From Paraburkholderia sp. ZP32-5 (lineage in GTDB: Bacteria > Pseudomonadota > Gammaproteobacteria > Burkholderiales > Burkholderiaceae), in assembly GCF_021390495.1 (NCBI RefSeq), contig NZ_JAJEJP010000003.1, positions 558,001 through 622,000 of the forward strand: a stretch of 64,000 bases of DNA, read 5' to 3'. Under the pieces are notes generated by a model that did no database searches, had not been told where the DNA came from, and saw only the letters and a program-made list of their open reading frames with translations. A program made the translations under genes and the position numbers. Of the stretch, positions 25,495 to 33,667 are shown piece by piece; the stretch's first letter is position 1; the number at the start of each line of letters is the position of its first letter.

Positions 25495-26292
25495 ATGTAC
25501 GCGACGCGCTATGTCCGCCCCGCCTCGCTCGACGAAGCAGTGAGCGTGCTTGCAGCGAACGACGAAGCGCGTCCGCTGTCCGGCGGCATGACACTGGTGC
25601 CGACGCTGAAGCAACGCCTCGCCGCGCCGACGCATCTGATCGATCTGACACGTATCGATGCATTGCGCGGCATCGTCAGCGAGCCGCCGATGCTGCGCAT
25701 CGGTGCGGCCACCACGCATGCGCAGGTCGCGGCGTCGCCGGTCGTCGCGGCGGCGATTCCGGCGCTCGCCAAACTGGCTGGCCTGATTGCCGATCCACAG
25801 GTGCGCAATCGCGGCACGCTCGGCGGCTCGGTGGCCAATGACGATCCCGCCGCCGACTATCCATCGGCGGTCCTCGCATTGAATGCGGTGGTGGTCACGA
25901 CACAGCGGCACATTCCCGCCGACGAGTTCTTTATCGACACGTTCGTGACCGCGCTCGAACCCACCGAGCTGATTACGGCGATCGAGTTTCAGACGCCGCT
26001 CTGGGCCAACTACGAAAAGTTGCGGCATCCCGCTTCCGGCTATGCGGTGGTCGGCGTGTTTATCGCCCGTCACGAGTCGCACGTGCGCGTCGCGGTGACC
26101 GGCGCCGGCGCTTCGGTGTTTCGCTGGCAAGAAGCAGAGCAGGCCCTGCAGCACGATTTTTCGAGCGACGCGCTCGACACGCTCGCGCCCGATCCGCGCG
26201 ATTTGCCGGATGACGCTCATGCGTCCGCGCGATACCGCGCGCATCTGGTTGCGACGTACGCACGCCACGCGCAGCGCGCGTATGTCGAGTAG
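25495..26292 (+). CDS. Molybdenum hydroxylase FAD-binding medium subunit (CoxM-like)
   Basis: A 265-residue FAD_binding_5/CO-dehydrogenase-flavoprotein-C protein. It opens YVRPASLDEAVSVLAAN and has the FAD pyrophosphate loops LSGGMTLVPTLKQR and, later, NRGTLGGSVANDDPAADYP. In the complex it passes electrons from the 2Fe-2S subunit to an acceptor. It starts 12 bases after the monooxygenase stop. A 12-bp tandem repeat straddles its TAG stop. The order M, G, S, L in this operon (medium, CoxG, small, large) is compact and points to one expressed complex. Confidence 0.88.
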   Translation: MYATRYVRPASLDEAVSVLAANDEARPLSGGMTLVPTLKQRLAAPTHLIDLTRIDALRGIVSEPPMLRIGAATTHAQVAASPVVAAAIPALAKLAGLIADPQVRNRGTLGGSVANDDPAADYPSAVLALNAVVVTTQRHIPADEFFIDTFVTALEPTELITAIEFQTPLWANYEKLRHPASGYAVVGVFIARHESHVRVAVTGAGASVFRWQEAEQALQHDFSSDALDTLAPDPRDLPDDAHASARYRAHLVATYARHAQRAYVE

Positions 26293-26312
26293 GCACGCAC
26301 GTAAGCACGCAC
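26289..26312. repeat. Two 12-bp tandem repeats across a stop codon
   Basis: GTAGGCACGCAC (26289-26300) and GTAAGCACGCAC (26301-26312). The first unit holds the TAG stop (26290-26292) and the second has an in-frame TAA at the same place. Confidence 0.8.
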
Positions 26313-26356
26313 GATTTCGATTTTCAGGCGTCGCTTCGCGCGGCGAGGAGAGATAG

Positions 26357-26836
26357 ATGGAATTCAGCGGAACGCATCTGATCGCCGCATCGCGGGAGCA
26401 GGTCTGGCAATGCCTGAACGACGGGGCGATTCTGAAGGCGTGCGTACCCGGCTGCGAATCGTTCGAGAGCGTCGGCGAAGACCGTTTCGACGCGGTGGTG
26501 GTCGCCGCGGTGGGTCCGGTGAAGGCGCGCTTCAAAGGCAACCTGGTGTTGTCGGATCGCGATGCGCCCAATAGCTATCGGATCACGGGCCAGGGCGAAG
26601 GCGGCGTGGCCGGGTTCGGCAAGATGACCGCCGACGTGACGCTCTCCGCCGCTGAAGACGGCGGCACATCGCTGCATTTCGTCGCTCAGGCCCAGGTCGG
26701 CGGCAAGCTCGCGCAGATTGGCGCGCGGCTCGTGACCGGCGTGGCGAACAAGATGGCCGCGGAGTTTTTCACGCGCTTCACGGCCGCTGTTTCCGGCACG
26801 GTTTCCGGCGCCGTTCCAGAAATACCCGCGCAATGA
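26357..26836 (+). CDS. CoxG-like SRPBCC protein
   Basis: A 159-residue START-like (SRPBCC) protein of the CO-dehydrogenase subunit G family: MEFSGTHLIAASREQVWQCL, LKACVPGCESFE, then VKARFKGN and GKMTADVTLS. The C-terminal amphipathic, Ala/Val-rich end may touch the membrane, as proposed for CoxG that anchors the enzyme to the respiratory chain. GAGGAG precedes ATG 26357. It lies between the medium- and small-subunit genes. Its presence suggests that electrons from this Mo hydroxylase go to a membrane acceptor rather than to O2. That is inferred from the family. Confidence 0.87.
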   Translation: MEFSGTHLIAASREQVWQCLNDGAILKACVPGCESFESVGEDRFDAVVVAAVGPVKARFKGNLVLSDRDAPNSYRITGQGEGGVAGFGKMTADVTLSAAEDGGTSLHFVAQAQVGGKLAQIGARLVTGVANKMAAEFFTRFTAAVSGTVSGAVPEIPAQ

Positions 26837-26849
26837 AGCAGGCACGCAG

Positions 26850-27350
26850 ATGATCGACGTCGAACTTCGGGTCAACGGTCAGCAGGTACGCGAGAGCGTG
26901 CCCGACGAGACGCTGCTGGTCGAATTCCTGCGCGAAACGCTCGGGCTGACCGGCACGCATGTCGGCTGCGATACGACTCAGTGCGGTGCGTGCACCGTGC
27001 GCCTCGATGGTCTCGCGGTCAAATCCTGCACAGTGCTCGCCGCGCAGGCGAGCGGCGGCGAGGTGAAGACGGTCGAAGGGCTCGCCCGAGGCGACAAGTT
27101 GCATCCAGTGCAGAAGGCATTCGTTCAATGTCATGGGCTTCAGTGCGGCTTTTGCACGCCCGGCATGATCATGGCGATCGACTTCTATCTGCGCGAGCCA
27201 GCGCCGCTCGATCGCGACAGCATCTGTCATGGGCTCGAAGGCAATATTTGCCGATGTACGGGCTATATCAACATCATCGAGGCGGTGCGTCACGCGTCAC
27301 ACGAGCTGTATCCCGATGATGATGGCACCGTCAGGGAAGCGCAGCCGTGA
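26850..27350 (+). CDS. Molybdenum hydroxylase 2Fe-2S small subunit (CoxS-like)
   Basis: A 166-residue iron-sulfur subunit. A plant-ferredoxin-type cluster is bound by GCDTTQCGACTV plus a downstream Cys (KSCTVLA). A second cluster in the helical C-terminal domain is bound by CHGLQCGFCTPGM and NICRCTGY. This arrangement is diagnostic for xanthine oxidase-family small subunits. It starts 13 bases after CoxG and its TGA overlaps the GTG start of the large subunit. It carries electrons from the Mo centre to the FAD subunit. Confidence 0.93.
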   Translation: MIDVELRVNGQQVRESVPDETLLVEFLRETLGLTGTHVGCDTTQCGACTVRLDGLAVKSCTVLAAQASGGEVKTVEGLARGDKLHPVQKAFVQCHGLQCGFCTPGMIMAIDFYLREPAPLDRDSICHGLEGNICRCTGYINIIEAVRHASHELYPDDDGTVREAQP

Positions 27351-29779
27351 GCCGCGCGCCGCTAATCGGACAGCCGTTGCCGCGCCTGGAGGACCAGCGC
27401 TTCGTGACGGGACGTGGCCGCTATACCGACGATATCCGTGTCGACGGCCAGGTGTATGCGGCGTTTCTGCGTTCGCCGCACGCGCATGCGACGCTCGTGT
27501 CGATCGATACCGACGCGGCCCGCCGCGCACCCGGCGTGATCGCGGTGCTGACCGGCGCCGATTATCTGCAAGCGGGTTACCAAGGCATCAATCATGTGCC
27601 GAACCCGGCCGATGCGATCGAACATGCGCGTCCGGCGTTCCTGCAGTCGAGCACCGGCGAGGTGCTCAATATCGGACATCTGCCGCTGCCGATCGACAAG
27701 GTGCGCTACGTCGGCGAAGCGGTCGCGATGGTGATCGCGCGCACGAAGCTCGAAGCGCGCAACGCGGCAGAGCTGATCGAAGTCGATTACGACGCGCTCG
27801 ACGCGGTGGTCGACGCGATCGATGCAATGCAGCCGGACGCACCGTCACTATGGAAGGAAGCACCGGGCAATCTGTGCTTTCAGACGCAGATCGGCGATCG
27901 CGACGAAGCGCGCCGCAGGCTCGCGGATGCACACCTGGTGCTCACTCGCGAGTTTCGCCATAGCCGCGTCGTCAATTGCCAGATGGAGCCGCGTGCCGCG
28001 CTCGGCGACTATGACGAGGCGAGCGGCACGTACACGCTGATCTCCGGAAGCCAGGGCGCGGTGCGTCTGAAGATGGCGCTCGCGCAGGCGCTGCAGGTGG
28101 CGCCGCAACAAGTCCGGGTGGTTTGCCCCGATACCGGCGGCGGCTTCGGCCCGCGTACCTTTCTCTACGTGGAGCAACTGGCGGTGGTGTGGGCCGCGCG
28201 CGCGGTCGGCCGGCCGGTCAAATGGACCGGCGACCGTAGCGAAGCGTTTCTCTCTGACTATCAGGGGCGCGACGCGATCATTCGCGCTTCGATCGGCTTC
28301 GATCGCGAAGGCCGGATTCTCGCCATCGACAACGAATGGTTCGGCAATGTCGGTGCGCATACGGTGTCGTATGTGCCGATGTCGAACGGCACGCGCGTGA
28401 TGACCACCGTGTATCACGTGCCGGTGGCCGCCGTGCATGTGAGCGCGGTGTTGACCAATACGGTGCCGACGGTGCCGTATCGCGGTGCGGGCCGGCCGGA
28501 AGCGACGCACGTGATGGAGCGCATGCTGGACCTCGCCGCGCAGGCGCTCGGGCTGGACCGTATCGAGATTCGCCGCCGCAATCTGATCGCGCACGATGCG
28601 TTGCCGTATCGCACCGTGATGGGGCTCACGTATGACAGCGGCCGGTTTCTCGACAACATGATGCGGGCCGTCGAGGTATCCGGCTGGCACGACTTCGAAA
28701 CGCGCCGGCGTGAAGCGCGCTCGCGCGGCAAGCTGCGCGGTATCGGCCTCGCCAACTATGTCGAGTCGCCGGTGGGCGCGCCGCGCGAGCGGATCGAGAT
28801 CACGGTGTTGCCCGATGGCATCGTCGATATCGTGTCGGGTACGCAGTCGACCGGGCAAGGCCACGAAACGACGTTCGCGCAGGTTGTGTCTACTTGCCTC
28901 GGGGTATCGCCTGGCGCGATCCGTCTGCGTACCGGTGATACGGCTTTCGTCGCCGTGGGCGGCGGCAGTCATTCCGATCGCACGATGCGGCTCGGCGGCA
29001 TGCTGCTGGTCGACTGCTGCACGCAGATTATCGGACTCGCGCGCGAGGCCGCCGCGCAACGGTTCGATTGCGATCCCGCTTCGCTGCAATTCGTCGACGG
29101 TGCATTCAGCACGAACGAGGCTGGCGGTACGCGTCGCGTCACGCTATTCGACCTCGCGCGAGCGCTGACCGATAACGCGGTGCCGGCTTGCGCGCAACTC
29201 GATGACAAGCTGTCGGCGTCGTCTGATGAAACACCCGCGCCTCTCTTTGCACGGGCCGAATTCACCGGCCGCATTCCCGCGCATCCAACCGGTTCGGCGG
29301 TGTGCGAAATCGAAGTCGATCCCGACACGGGCGCGACCACGGTCGTGAACTACACATCGATCGACGATGTCGGCCAGCCGATCAATCCGCTGATCGTCGA
29401 GGGCCAAGTGCACGGCGGGCTCGCGCAAGGGCTCGGCCAGGCGCTGTCGGAGACCTGCTACGTCGACCGCGAAACCGGTCAGCTGATGACCGGTTCGTTC
29501 ATGGACTACGGCGTGATGCGCGCCGCGGGTATGCCGCCGTTGCAGCTCGAGCTGACGGAAGACCCGACCACCGGCAATCCGTTGCGGGTGAAGGGCGGTG
29601 GAGAAAGCGGCATTACGCCGGCGACCGCCACGGTTTTCAATGCACTGGTTGATGCGCTCGATGATTTCGATGCAGCGGGCGCGGTGGATCGGCACCGCGC
29701 GGAGCTGGCGATGCCGGCGACACCGCGCGTGATCTGGGAATACCTGCATAGCGAGGAACAGCACGATGACGCAGTCTGA
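27347..29779 (+). CDS. Molybdenum hydroxylase large subunit (CoxL-like, form II motif)
   Basis: An 810-residue molybdopterin-cytosine-dinucleotide-binding subunit of the xanthine oxidase family, translated from a GTG that overlaps the small subunit stop. Landmarks are LEDQRFVTGRGRYTDDI at the N-terminus, PDTGGGFGPR for the pterin region, VPYRGAGRPEATHVMER in the active-site loop, and the catalytic Glu in RVKGGGESGITPA. True CO dehydrogenases carry a Cys in AYRCSFR at that loop. Here it is PYRGAGR, the form II type, so CO oxidation is unlikely. Hydroxylation of an aromatic or heteroaromatic ring, or an aldehyde or CoA-ester substrate, fits better. The 3' end overlaps the next gene by 14 bases. 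Confidence 0.92.
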   Translation: MSRAPLIGQPLPRLEDQRFVTGRGRYTDDIRVDGQVYAAFLRSPHAHATLVSIDTDAARRAPGVIAVLTGADYLQAGYQGINHVPNPADAIEHARPAFLQSSTGEVLNIGHLPLPIDKVRYVGEAVAMVIARTKLEARNAAELIEVDYDALDAVVDAIDAMQPDAPSLWKEAPGNLCFQTQIGDRDEARRRLADAHLVLTREFRHSRVVNCQMEPRAALGDYDEASGTYTLISGSQGAVRLKMALAQALQVAPQQVRVVCPDTGGGFGPRTFLYVEQLAVVWAARAVGRPVKWTGDRSEAFLSDYQGRDAIIRASIGFDREGRILAIDNEWFGNVGAHTVSYVPMSNGTRVMTTVYHVPVAAVHVSAVLTNTVPTVPYRGAGRPEATHVMERMLDLAAQALGLDRIEIRRRNLIAHDALPYRTVMGLTYDSGRFLDNMMRAVEVSGWHDFETRRREARSRGKLRGIGLANYVESPVGAPRERIEITVLPDGIVDIVSGTQSTGQGHETTFAQVVSTCLGVSPGAIRLRTGDTAFVAVGGGSHSDRTMRLGGMLLVDCCTQIIGLAREAAAQRFDCDPASLQFVDGAFSTNEAGGTRRVTLFDLARALTDNAVPACAQLDDKLSASSDETPAPLFARAEFTGRIPAHPTGSAVCEIEVDPDTGATTVVNYTSIDDVGQPINPLIVEGQVHGGLAQGLGQALSETCYVDRETGQLMTGSFMDYGVMRAAGMPPLQLELTEDPTTGNPLRVKGGGESGITPATATVFNALVDALDDFDAAGAVDRHRAELAMPATPRVIWEYLHSEEQHDDAV

Positions 29780-30500
29780 TGCCGTAGTGATCGAACGTAC
29801 CGGCGATGTGCTGGATATCGTGCTGAACCGTCCGGACCAACGCAATGTGCTCAGCGCGGCGATGAGCGACACGATCATCGAGGCGCTTGCCGGGCTCGAC
29901 GAATCGACAAAATTGGTGCGGCTGCGCAGCCGTGGCGCCGACTTTTGCGCGGGCCGCGAGTCGCCGATGCCGGCCGCGGATGCGCAGCCGTCTGCCGAAA
30001 CGTTGCGCCGGGTCGTCGCGGCGCCGCCGCTTGCGCTATACGACGCGCTGAAGGCCACGCCCGTTCCGGTGCTGGGCGTGGTGCGCGGCCAGGCGCTCGG
30101 CGTGGGTTGCGCGCTCGCCGGCGTGTGCGACGTGACGCTCGCGGCTGCCGATGCGACGTTCCAGATTCCCGAGATGGAGCGCGATATTCCGCCGGCACTG
30201 GTGATGTCCGCGCTGCTCGCGCGCGTACCGTACAAAACGCTCGCCTATATGGTGCTGAGCCGCATTCGGATCGACGCGCGGGACGCGCTGCAAGCCGGAC
30301 TCGTGAGCGCGGTGGTGCCCGCCGATGAACTGGATGCGCAAGCGGATCAGCTTACCGAGGTACTGGCAAAAAACAGCGCGGTGACGCTGCGGGCGATCAA
30401 GCAGTTCCTGCAACTCGCGCCTCAAATGCCGGACGCGGCGGTCAGCGGCTTTGCCCAGCATCTGTTGGCCACCGCATTGTCGACACGTTTTCAAAAATAA
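29766..30500 (+). CDS. Enoyl-CoA hydratase/isomerase family protein
   Basis: A 244-residue crotonase-fold protein: VLDIVLNRPDQRNVLSAAM, then GADFCAGRE for the first oxyanion-hole segment and RGQALGVGCALAGVCDVTLAA for the second. The usual catalytic Glu pair is not clear. Position two may be served by the MERDIPPALV segment, so the reaction cannot be assigned. It starts 14 bases inside the large-subunit gene, so it is translationally coupled to it. It closes the promoter-D operon. A CoA-linked lower pathway, or a CoA-independent hydrolase of the same fold, are both possible. Confidence 0.87.
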   Translation: MTQSDAVVIERTGDVLDIVLNRPDQRNVLSAAMSDTIIEALAGLDESTKLVRLRSRGADFCAGRESPMPAADAQPSAETLRRVVAAPPLALYDALKATPVPVLGVVRGQALGVGCALAGVCDVTLAAADATFQIPEMERDIPPALVMSALLARVPYKTLAYMVLSRIRIDARDALQAGLVSAVVPADELDAQADQLTEVLAKNSAVTLRAIKQFLQLAPQMPDAAVSGFAQHLLATALSTRFQK

Positions 30501-30743
30501 CCAGGCGCTGCCCGGCGGACGAATGGGCAGTCAATAGAGCGAATAGAGCATTCACGCGTACGTCATTACTTTTTGATGACGGCGCACGCGCGTGGCTGCT
30601 TGATAAAGATTTACCCGAATATGAAGGCGATTAGCGCGCGAGCGCGATTGCGACGACTACATGGCAATTGCGCGGCAATTGCACGAACACCCGATGCTGC
30701 GAGCCGGCCAGCACGTTTTGTCACTTCGTAGAGCGGATGGATT
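30501..30743. other. Intergenic stretch before the porin promoter
   Basis: No gene is supported in the 526 bases from 30501 to 31026. A weak hairpin CTGCCC/GGGCAG follows the crotonase stop. A 9-bp tandem pair AATAGAGCG AATAGAGCA lies near 30535. The rest up to the promoter module is unremarkable. Confidence 0.6.
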
Positions 30744-30809
30744 CATAAAGTACCTTCATGCAGACATATGCGCAATTCGTTTGTGTGTGCAAATTTAGCG
30801 CTCTAGAGT
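30744..30809 (+). promoter_or_regulatory. Regulon promoter module, copy P (before porin)
   Basis: CAT (30744-30746) -N11- ATG (30758-30760), CTTCATG at 30754-30760, CAT (30765-30767), core TTCGTT (30776-30781) and -10-like TAGAGT (30804-30809) at the common spacing. The left flank GGATTCATAA equals that of copy A. The porin ATG is about 210 nt downstream of the inferred start; the leader is GC-rich and shows no gene. Confidence 0.72.
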
Positions 30810-31026
30810 GCAGTGGTACATGAATAGAACATGAACGGGCCTGGTCGGCGGCAATGAACCGCGGGGCTGACAGGCCACGCGTGACGGCCCACAAGACAAT
30901 TCATCGCACCCGAAAACGCGACGCGTGAACGCGCGGCACGTGTCGGCCGCCGCGCGCGGACATTACCGAAGAAAGCAATTCGTCTCGATCAAAAGCAATA
31001 CGTCAACAAGAAGAGGAGGGGAATAG

Positions 31027-32115
31027 ATGAAGTTCGGAACAAATAAGTTACGCATTACCGGCATGCTCGCAATGGGAATGGTAGCTGGTGCGGCCCATGC
31101 GCAGTCATCCGTCACGCTATATGGTGTCGCGGACGCCGCTCTGCGTTATCTGACGGGGGCGAATAAGAACGACGATTCGCAATTCTCTCTGGCCAACGGT
31201 GCGATTTCGCAAAGCCGCTGGGGTTTGCGCGGAAGAGAAGATCTGGGCGGCGGTATGTACGCACAGTTCAAGTTGGAGTCAGGGTTTAACCTGCCCAACG
31301 GCGCGTCGTCTTCGTCGGGCGTGTTGTTCAACCGGTATGCGTCGGTCGGTATCGGCAGCACGACCTACGGTTTGTTGTCGTTCGGCCAGCAGAACAACCC
31401 GACCTACGAGTTCCTGATCGATGGCTGGGACCCGTTGACGGTCGGCAACTATCTGCAAAACGAGTGGGTACCGGTCGCGTTCTCGAATACGCTGCATGGC
31501 GGCAACAATATGGCCATGTACACGTATACGCGCGGTCAGTTGATCGCTCGCGCGGCGTATAGCTTCGGCGGCGTTGCAGGTTCGTTCAGTACCGGCTCGC
31601 TACGCAGCGTCGCATTCGCGTATGGTCCGGCGCCGTTCGGTATCCAGGCGGGTTACGTGCAGTCGGAGAATGCATCGAACCTGCGGCAGACCAGCTACAA
31701 CGTGCAATTGCGCTATCAGTACACCGGCGCCGAATTCTTCCTCGGCTACTACAACAGCAACGACCAGACCGGCAGCGTCGAGGCGTTCCTGACCGGCAGC
31801 GCACCGTCGCCTTCGACGAGCAATCCGCGTAAGGACAATGCGATGGTGCTCGGCGCGACGTACGCGGCGACGCCGAAAATCAAGTTCAGCTTCGCGGGCT
31901 ATTACGACTGGGCGTCCAACGTGCTCGGGAAACCGGGCGATGCGGGCGACGGCCGGCGTTACACGCTGGTGGGTCTCGCTGAATACTATTTCTCGAACCG
32001 GACCTCGGTGTACGCGACGGTCGATTACAACCGCATGAGTGGTGCGACGCGAATCGAAGCGCCGAACGGCACCGATCAATTGGGTGTCGCGCTCGGTCTG
32101 CGCACGCGCTTCTGA
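31027..32115 (+). CDS. Outer-membrane porin, Gram-negative (Porin_4) family
   Basis: A 362-residue trimeric general-porin type protein with a cleavable signal peptide ending AGAAHA (about residue 26). The mature start QSSVTLYGVADAALRY is the hallmark of Burkholderiales porins. It has alternating beta-strand segments such as SRWGLRGREDLGGG and a C-terminal GLRTRF with the terminal Phe needed for outer-membrane insertion. A very strong GAGGAGGGG precedes ATG 31027. It would let the regulon's substrate cross the outer membrane, since its promoter carries the same module as the catabolic operons. Specificity is not evident from sequence. Confidence 0.95.
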   Translation: MKFGTNKLRITGMLAMGMVAGAAHAQSSVTLYGVADAALRYLTGANKNDDSQFSLANGAISQSRWGLRGREDLGGGMYAQFKLESGFNLPNGASSSSGVLFNRYASVGIGSTTYGLLSFGQQNNPTYEFLIDGWDPLTVGNYLQNEWVPVAFSNTLHGGNNMAMYTYTRGQLIARAAYSFGGVAGSFSTGSLRSVAFAYGPAPFGIQAGYVQSENASNLRQTSYNVQLRYQYTGAEFFLGYYNSNDQTGSVEAFLTGSAPSPSTSNPRKDNAMVLGATYAATPKIKFSFAGYYDWASNVLGKPGDAGDGRRYTLVGLAEYYFSNRTSVYATVDYNRMSGATRIEAPNGTDQLGVALGLRTRF

Positions 32116-32304
32116 TTGTGCCTGGTAGTCGCGCTTTGTGTGTGTTTTGACGTTGTGTTTCGCGCGCCGCCGTCGTTTGATCCAGCCGTTTCGACGGTAT
32201 GACGGATCAGCGATGTCGGCGCGCGAACGCAAAGCGAGTGGAACAGGAGAGTACATTGCTCATATACTCCCGTTGTTTCAATCGTGTCCAAGGATTGGTT
32301 TTCA

Positions 32305-33552
32305 GTGACGAAACGTGTTCTCATCATCGGCGCGGGCCATGCCGCCGCACAGATTTGCGGCAGCCTCGTCGAAGCAAGGCAAGGCGGTTTTGCGGCTGAC
32401 ATCACGATAGTCGGTGCCGAAACCGCGATTCCCTATCATCGTCCGCCGTTATCGAAGGCGTTTTTACAAACGCCTGACGCGCGGATCTCGTCTATCCGTC
32501 CCGCTGCTTTCTATACCGACCACGCTATCGCGCTGCATCTGGGCGATGCGGCGACGTCGCTCGACCGGCAGGCCCGGCGTGTCACGCTGGCTTCGGGACG
32601 CACGCTCGATTACGACGAGTTGATTCTCGCGACCGGTTCGCGGCCGCGACGCCTTGCCGGCGTCAGCGCCGACGCGAAGGGCGTGTACTACCTGCGCGAT
32701 GCGAATAACGCGGAGGCGTTGCGTACGCATCTGAGTGAAGCCAGGCGGCTTGTCGTGATCGGTGGTGGCTTTATCGGCCTCGAAGTCGCGGCGACGGCAA
32801 ATGCGCTCGCCAAGCAGGTCGTTGTGCTGGAATACGCGCCGCATCTTCTGATGCGCGCACTATCGCCCGAAATGGCGGGCTTCCTGTTGCGGCAGCATCG
32901 CGCGAATGGGATCGACATCCGGCTCGGCGCGCGCGTCGAGCAGATCGAATCGGACGCCGACGGCAACGTAACGGCGGTGCGGGAATCGGACGGCACCGTG
33001 CACGAGGCCGATATGGTGTTGATCGGCATTGGCGGCGAGCCTGAGACCACGCTGGCCGAGCAGGCGGGCCTTGCGTGCGACAACGGTATCGTTGTCGATG
33101 CATGCATGCGCACCAGCGATCCGCACATCCTGGCCGTCGGCGATTGCACGTCGTTTCCGCTCGCCGGCACCGAGCGGCGCGTGCGGCTCGAAGCCGTGCA
33201 GAACGCCTCCGACCAGGCGCGCTGCGCGGTCGCCACGCTGATCGGCAAACCGCAGCCTTATGATGCGACGCCGTGGTTCTGGTCCGAACAGGGTGGGTTG
33301 CGAATTCAGATCGCCGGTCTGATCCATCCGGAAGCGCAGCGCTTTGTGCGCGGCGACGAAACCAGCGGGAAGTGGTCGTTGCTGCACTACGTGAACGATG
33401 AACTGATCGCGGTCGAGACGGTGAATGTGCCCATCGACCATCTGGCCGCGCGGCAACTCGTCAATCGCGGGCTCGAACTATTGCCGGAAAAGCTCTGCGA
33501 TGCCAGTGTTCCGTTAAAGTCATGGATTCCGGCGGCGGGGCCGGCCAACTGA
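32305..33552 (+). CDS. FAD-dependent NAD(P)H:ferredoxin-type reductase
   Basis: A 415-residue pyridine-nucleotide-disulphide-type flavoprotein. FAD motif VLIIGAGHAAAQICGSL, PYHRPPLSKAFL, the NAD motif VVIGGGFIGLEVAATA, and the second FAD motif ILAVGDCTSFP near residue 280. The C-terminal Reductase_C domain begins around WFWSEQGGLRIQIAG. This is the class that reduces the ferredoxin of Rieske oxygenases (BphA4/rubredoxin-reductase-like). No ferredoxin gene is in the window. I prefer GTG 32305 with AAGGA ten bases upstream over the GTG at 32284. It lies 190 bases after the porin and may be co-transcribed. It is the likely electron donor for the Rieske pair at 18-20 kb (inference). Confidence 0.88.
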   Translation: MTKRVLIIGAGHAAAQICGSLVEARQGGFAADITIVGAETAIPYHRPPLSKAFLQTPDARISSIRPAAFYTDHAIALHLGDAATSLDRQARRVTLASGRTLDYDELILATGSRPRRLAGVSADAKGVYYLRDANNAEALRTHLSEARRLVVIGGGFIGLEVAATANALAKQVVVLEYAPHLLMRALSPEMAGFLLRQHRANGIDIRLGARVEQIESDADGNVTAVRESDGTVHEADMVLIGIGGEPETTLAEQAGLACDNGIVVDACMRTSDPHILAVGDCTSFPLAGTERRVRLEAVQNASDQARCAVATLIGKPQPYDATPWFWSEQGGLRIQIAGLIHPEAQRFVRGDETSGKWSLLHYVNDELIAVETVNVPIDHLAARQLVNRGLELLPEKLCDASVPLKSWIPAAGPAN

Positions 33553-33559
33553 TTCAGCA

Positions 33560-33589
33560 CCCTGATCGCGCCGCCTGGCGCGATCAGGG
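33560..33589 (+). terminator. Strong hairpin after the reductase gene
   Basis: A perfect 13-bp stem CCCTGATCGCGCC / GGCGCGATCAGGG with loop GCCT begins eight bases after the reductase stop. There is no T-run behind it, so it may stabilise the 3' end or pause polymerase rather than act as a classical intrinsic terminator. Confidence 0.55.
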
Positions 33590-33667
33590 CACGCAGCGAC
33601 ATCACCCGCTCATCACCCGTGCACGCTGCCTGAGACAGACAACGATAAAAAACATCCGCGAGACACC

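Noticed and set aside
27347..29779. Genuine aerobic CO dehydrogenase
   Set aside because: The active-site loop lacks the catalytic Cys (PYRGAGR instead of AYRCSFR), although the gene order is Cox-like.
30744..30746. Leftward short LysR-like start (MNP...) at the porin promoter, mirroring copy A
   Set aside because: The frame breaks down after a few residues with no HTH; the shared bases are explained by the operator.
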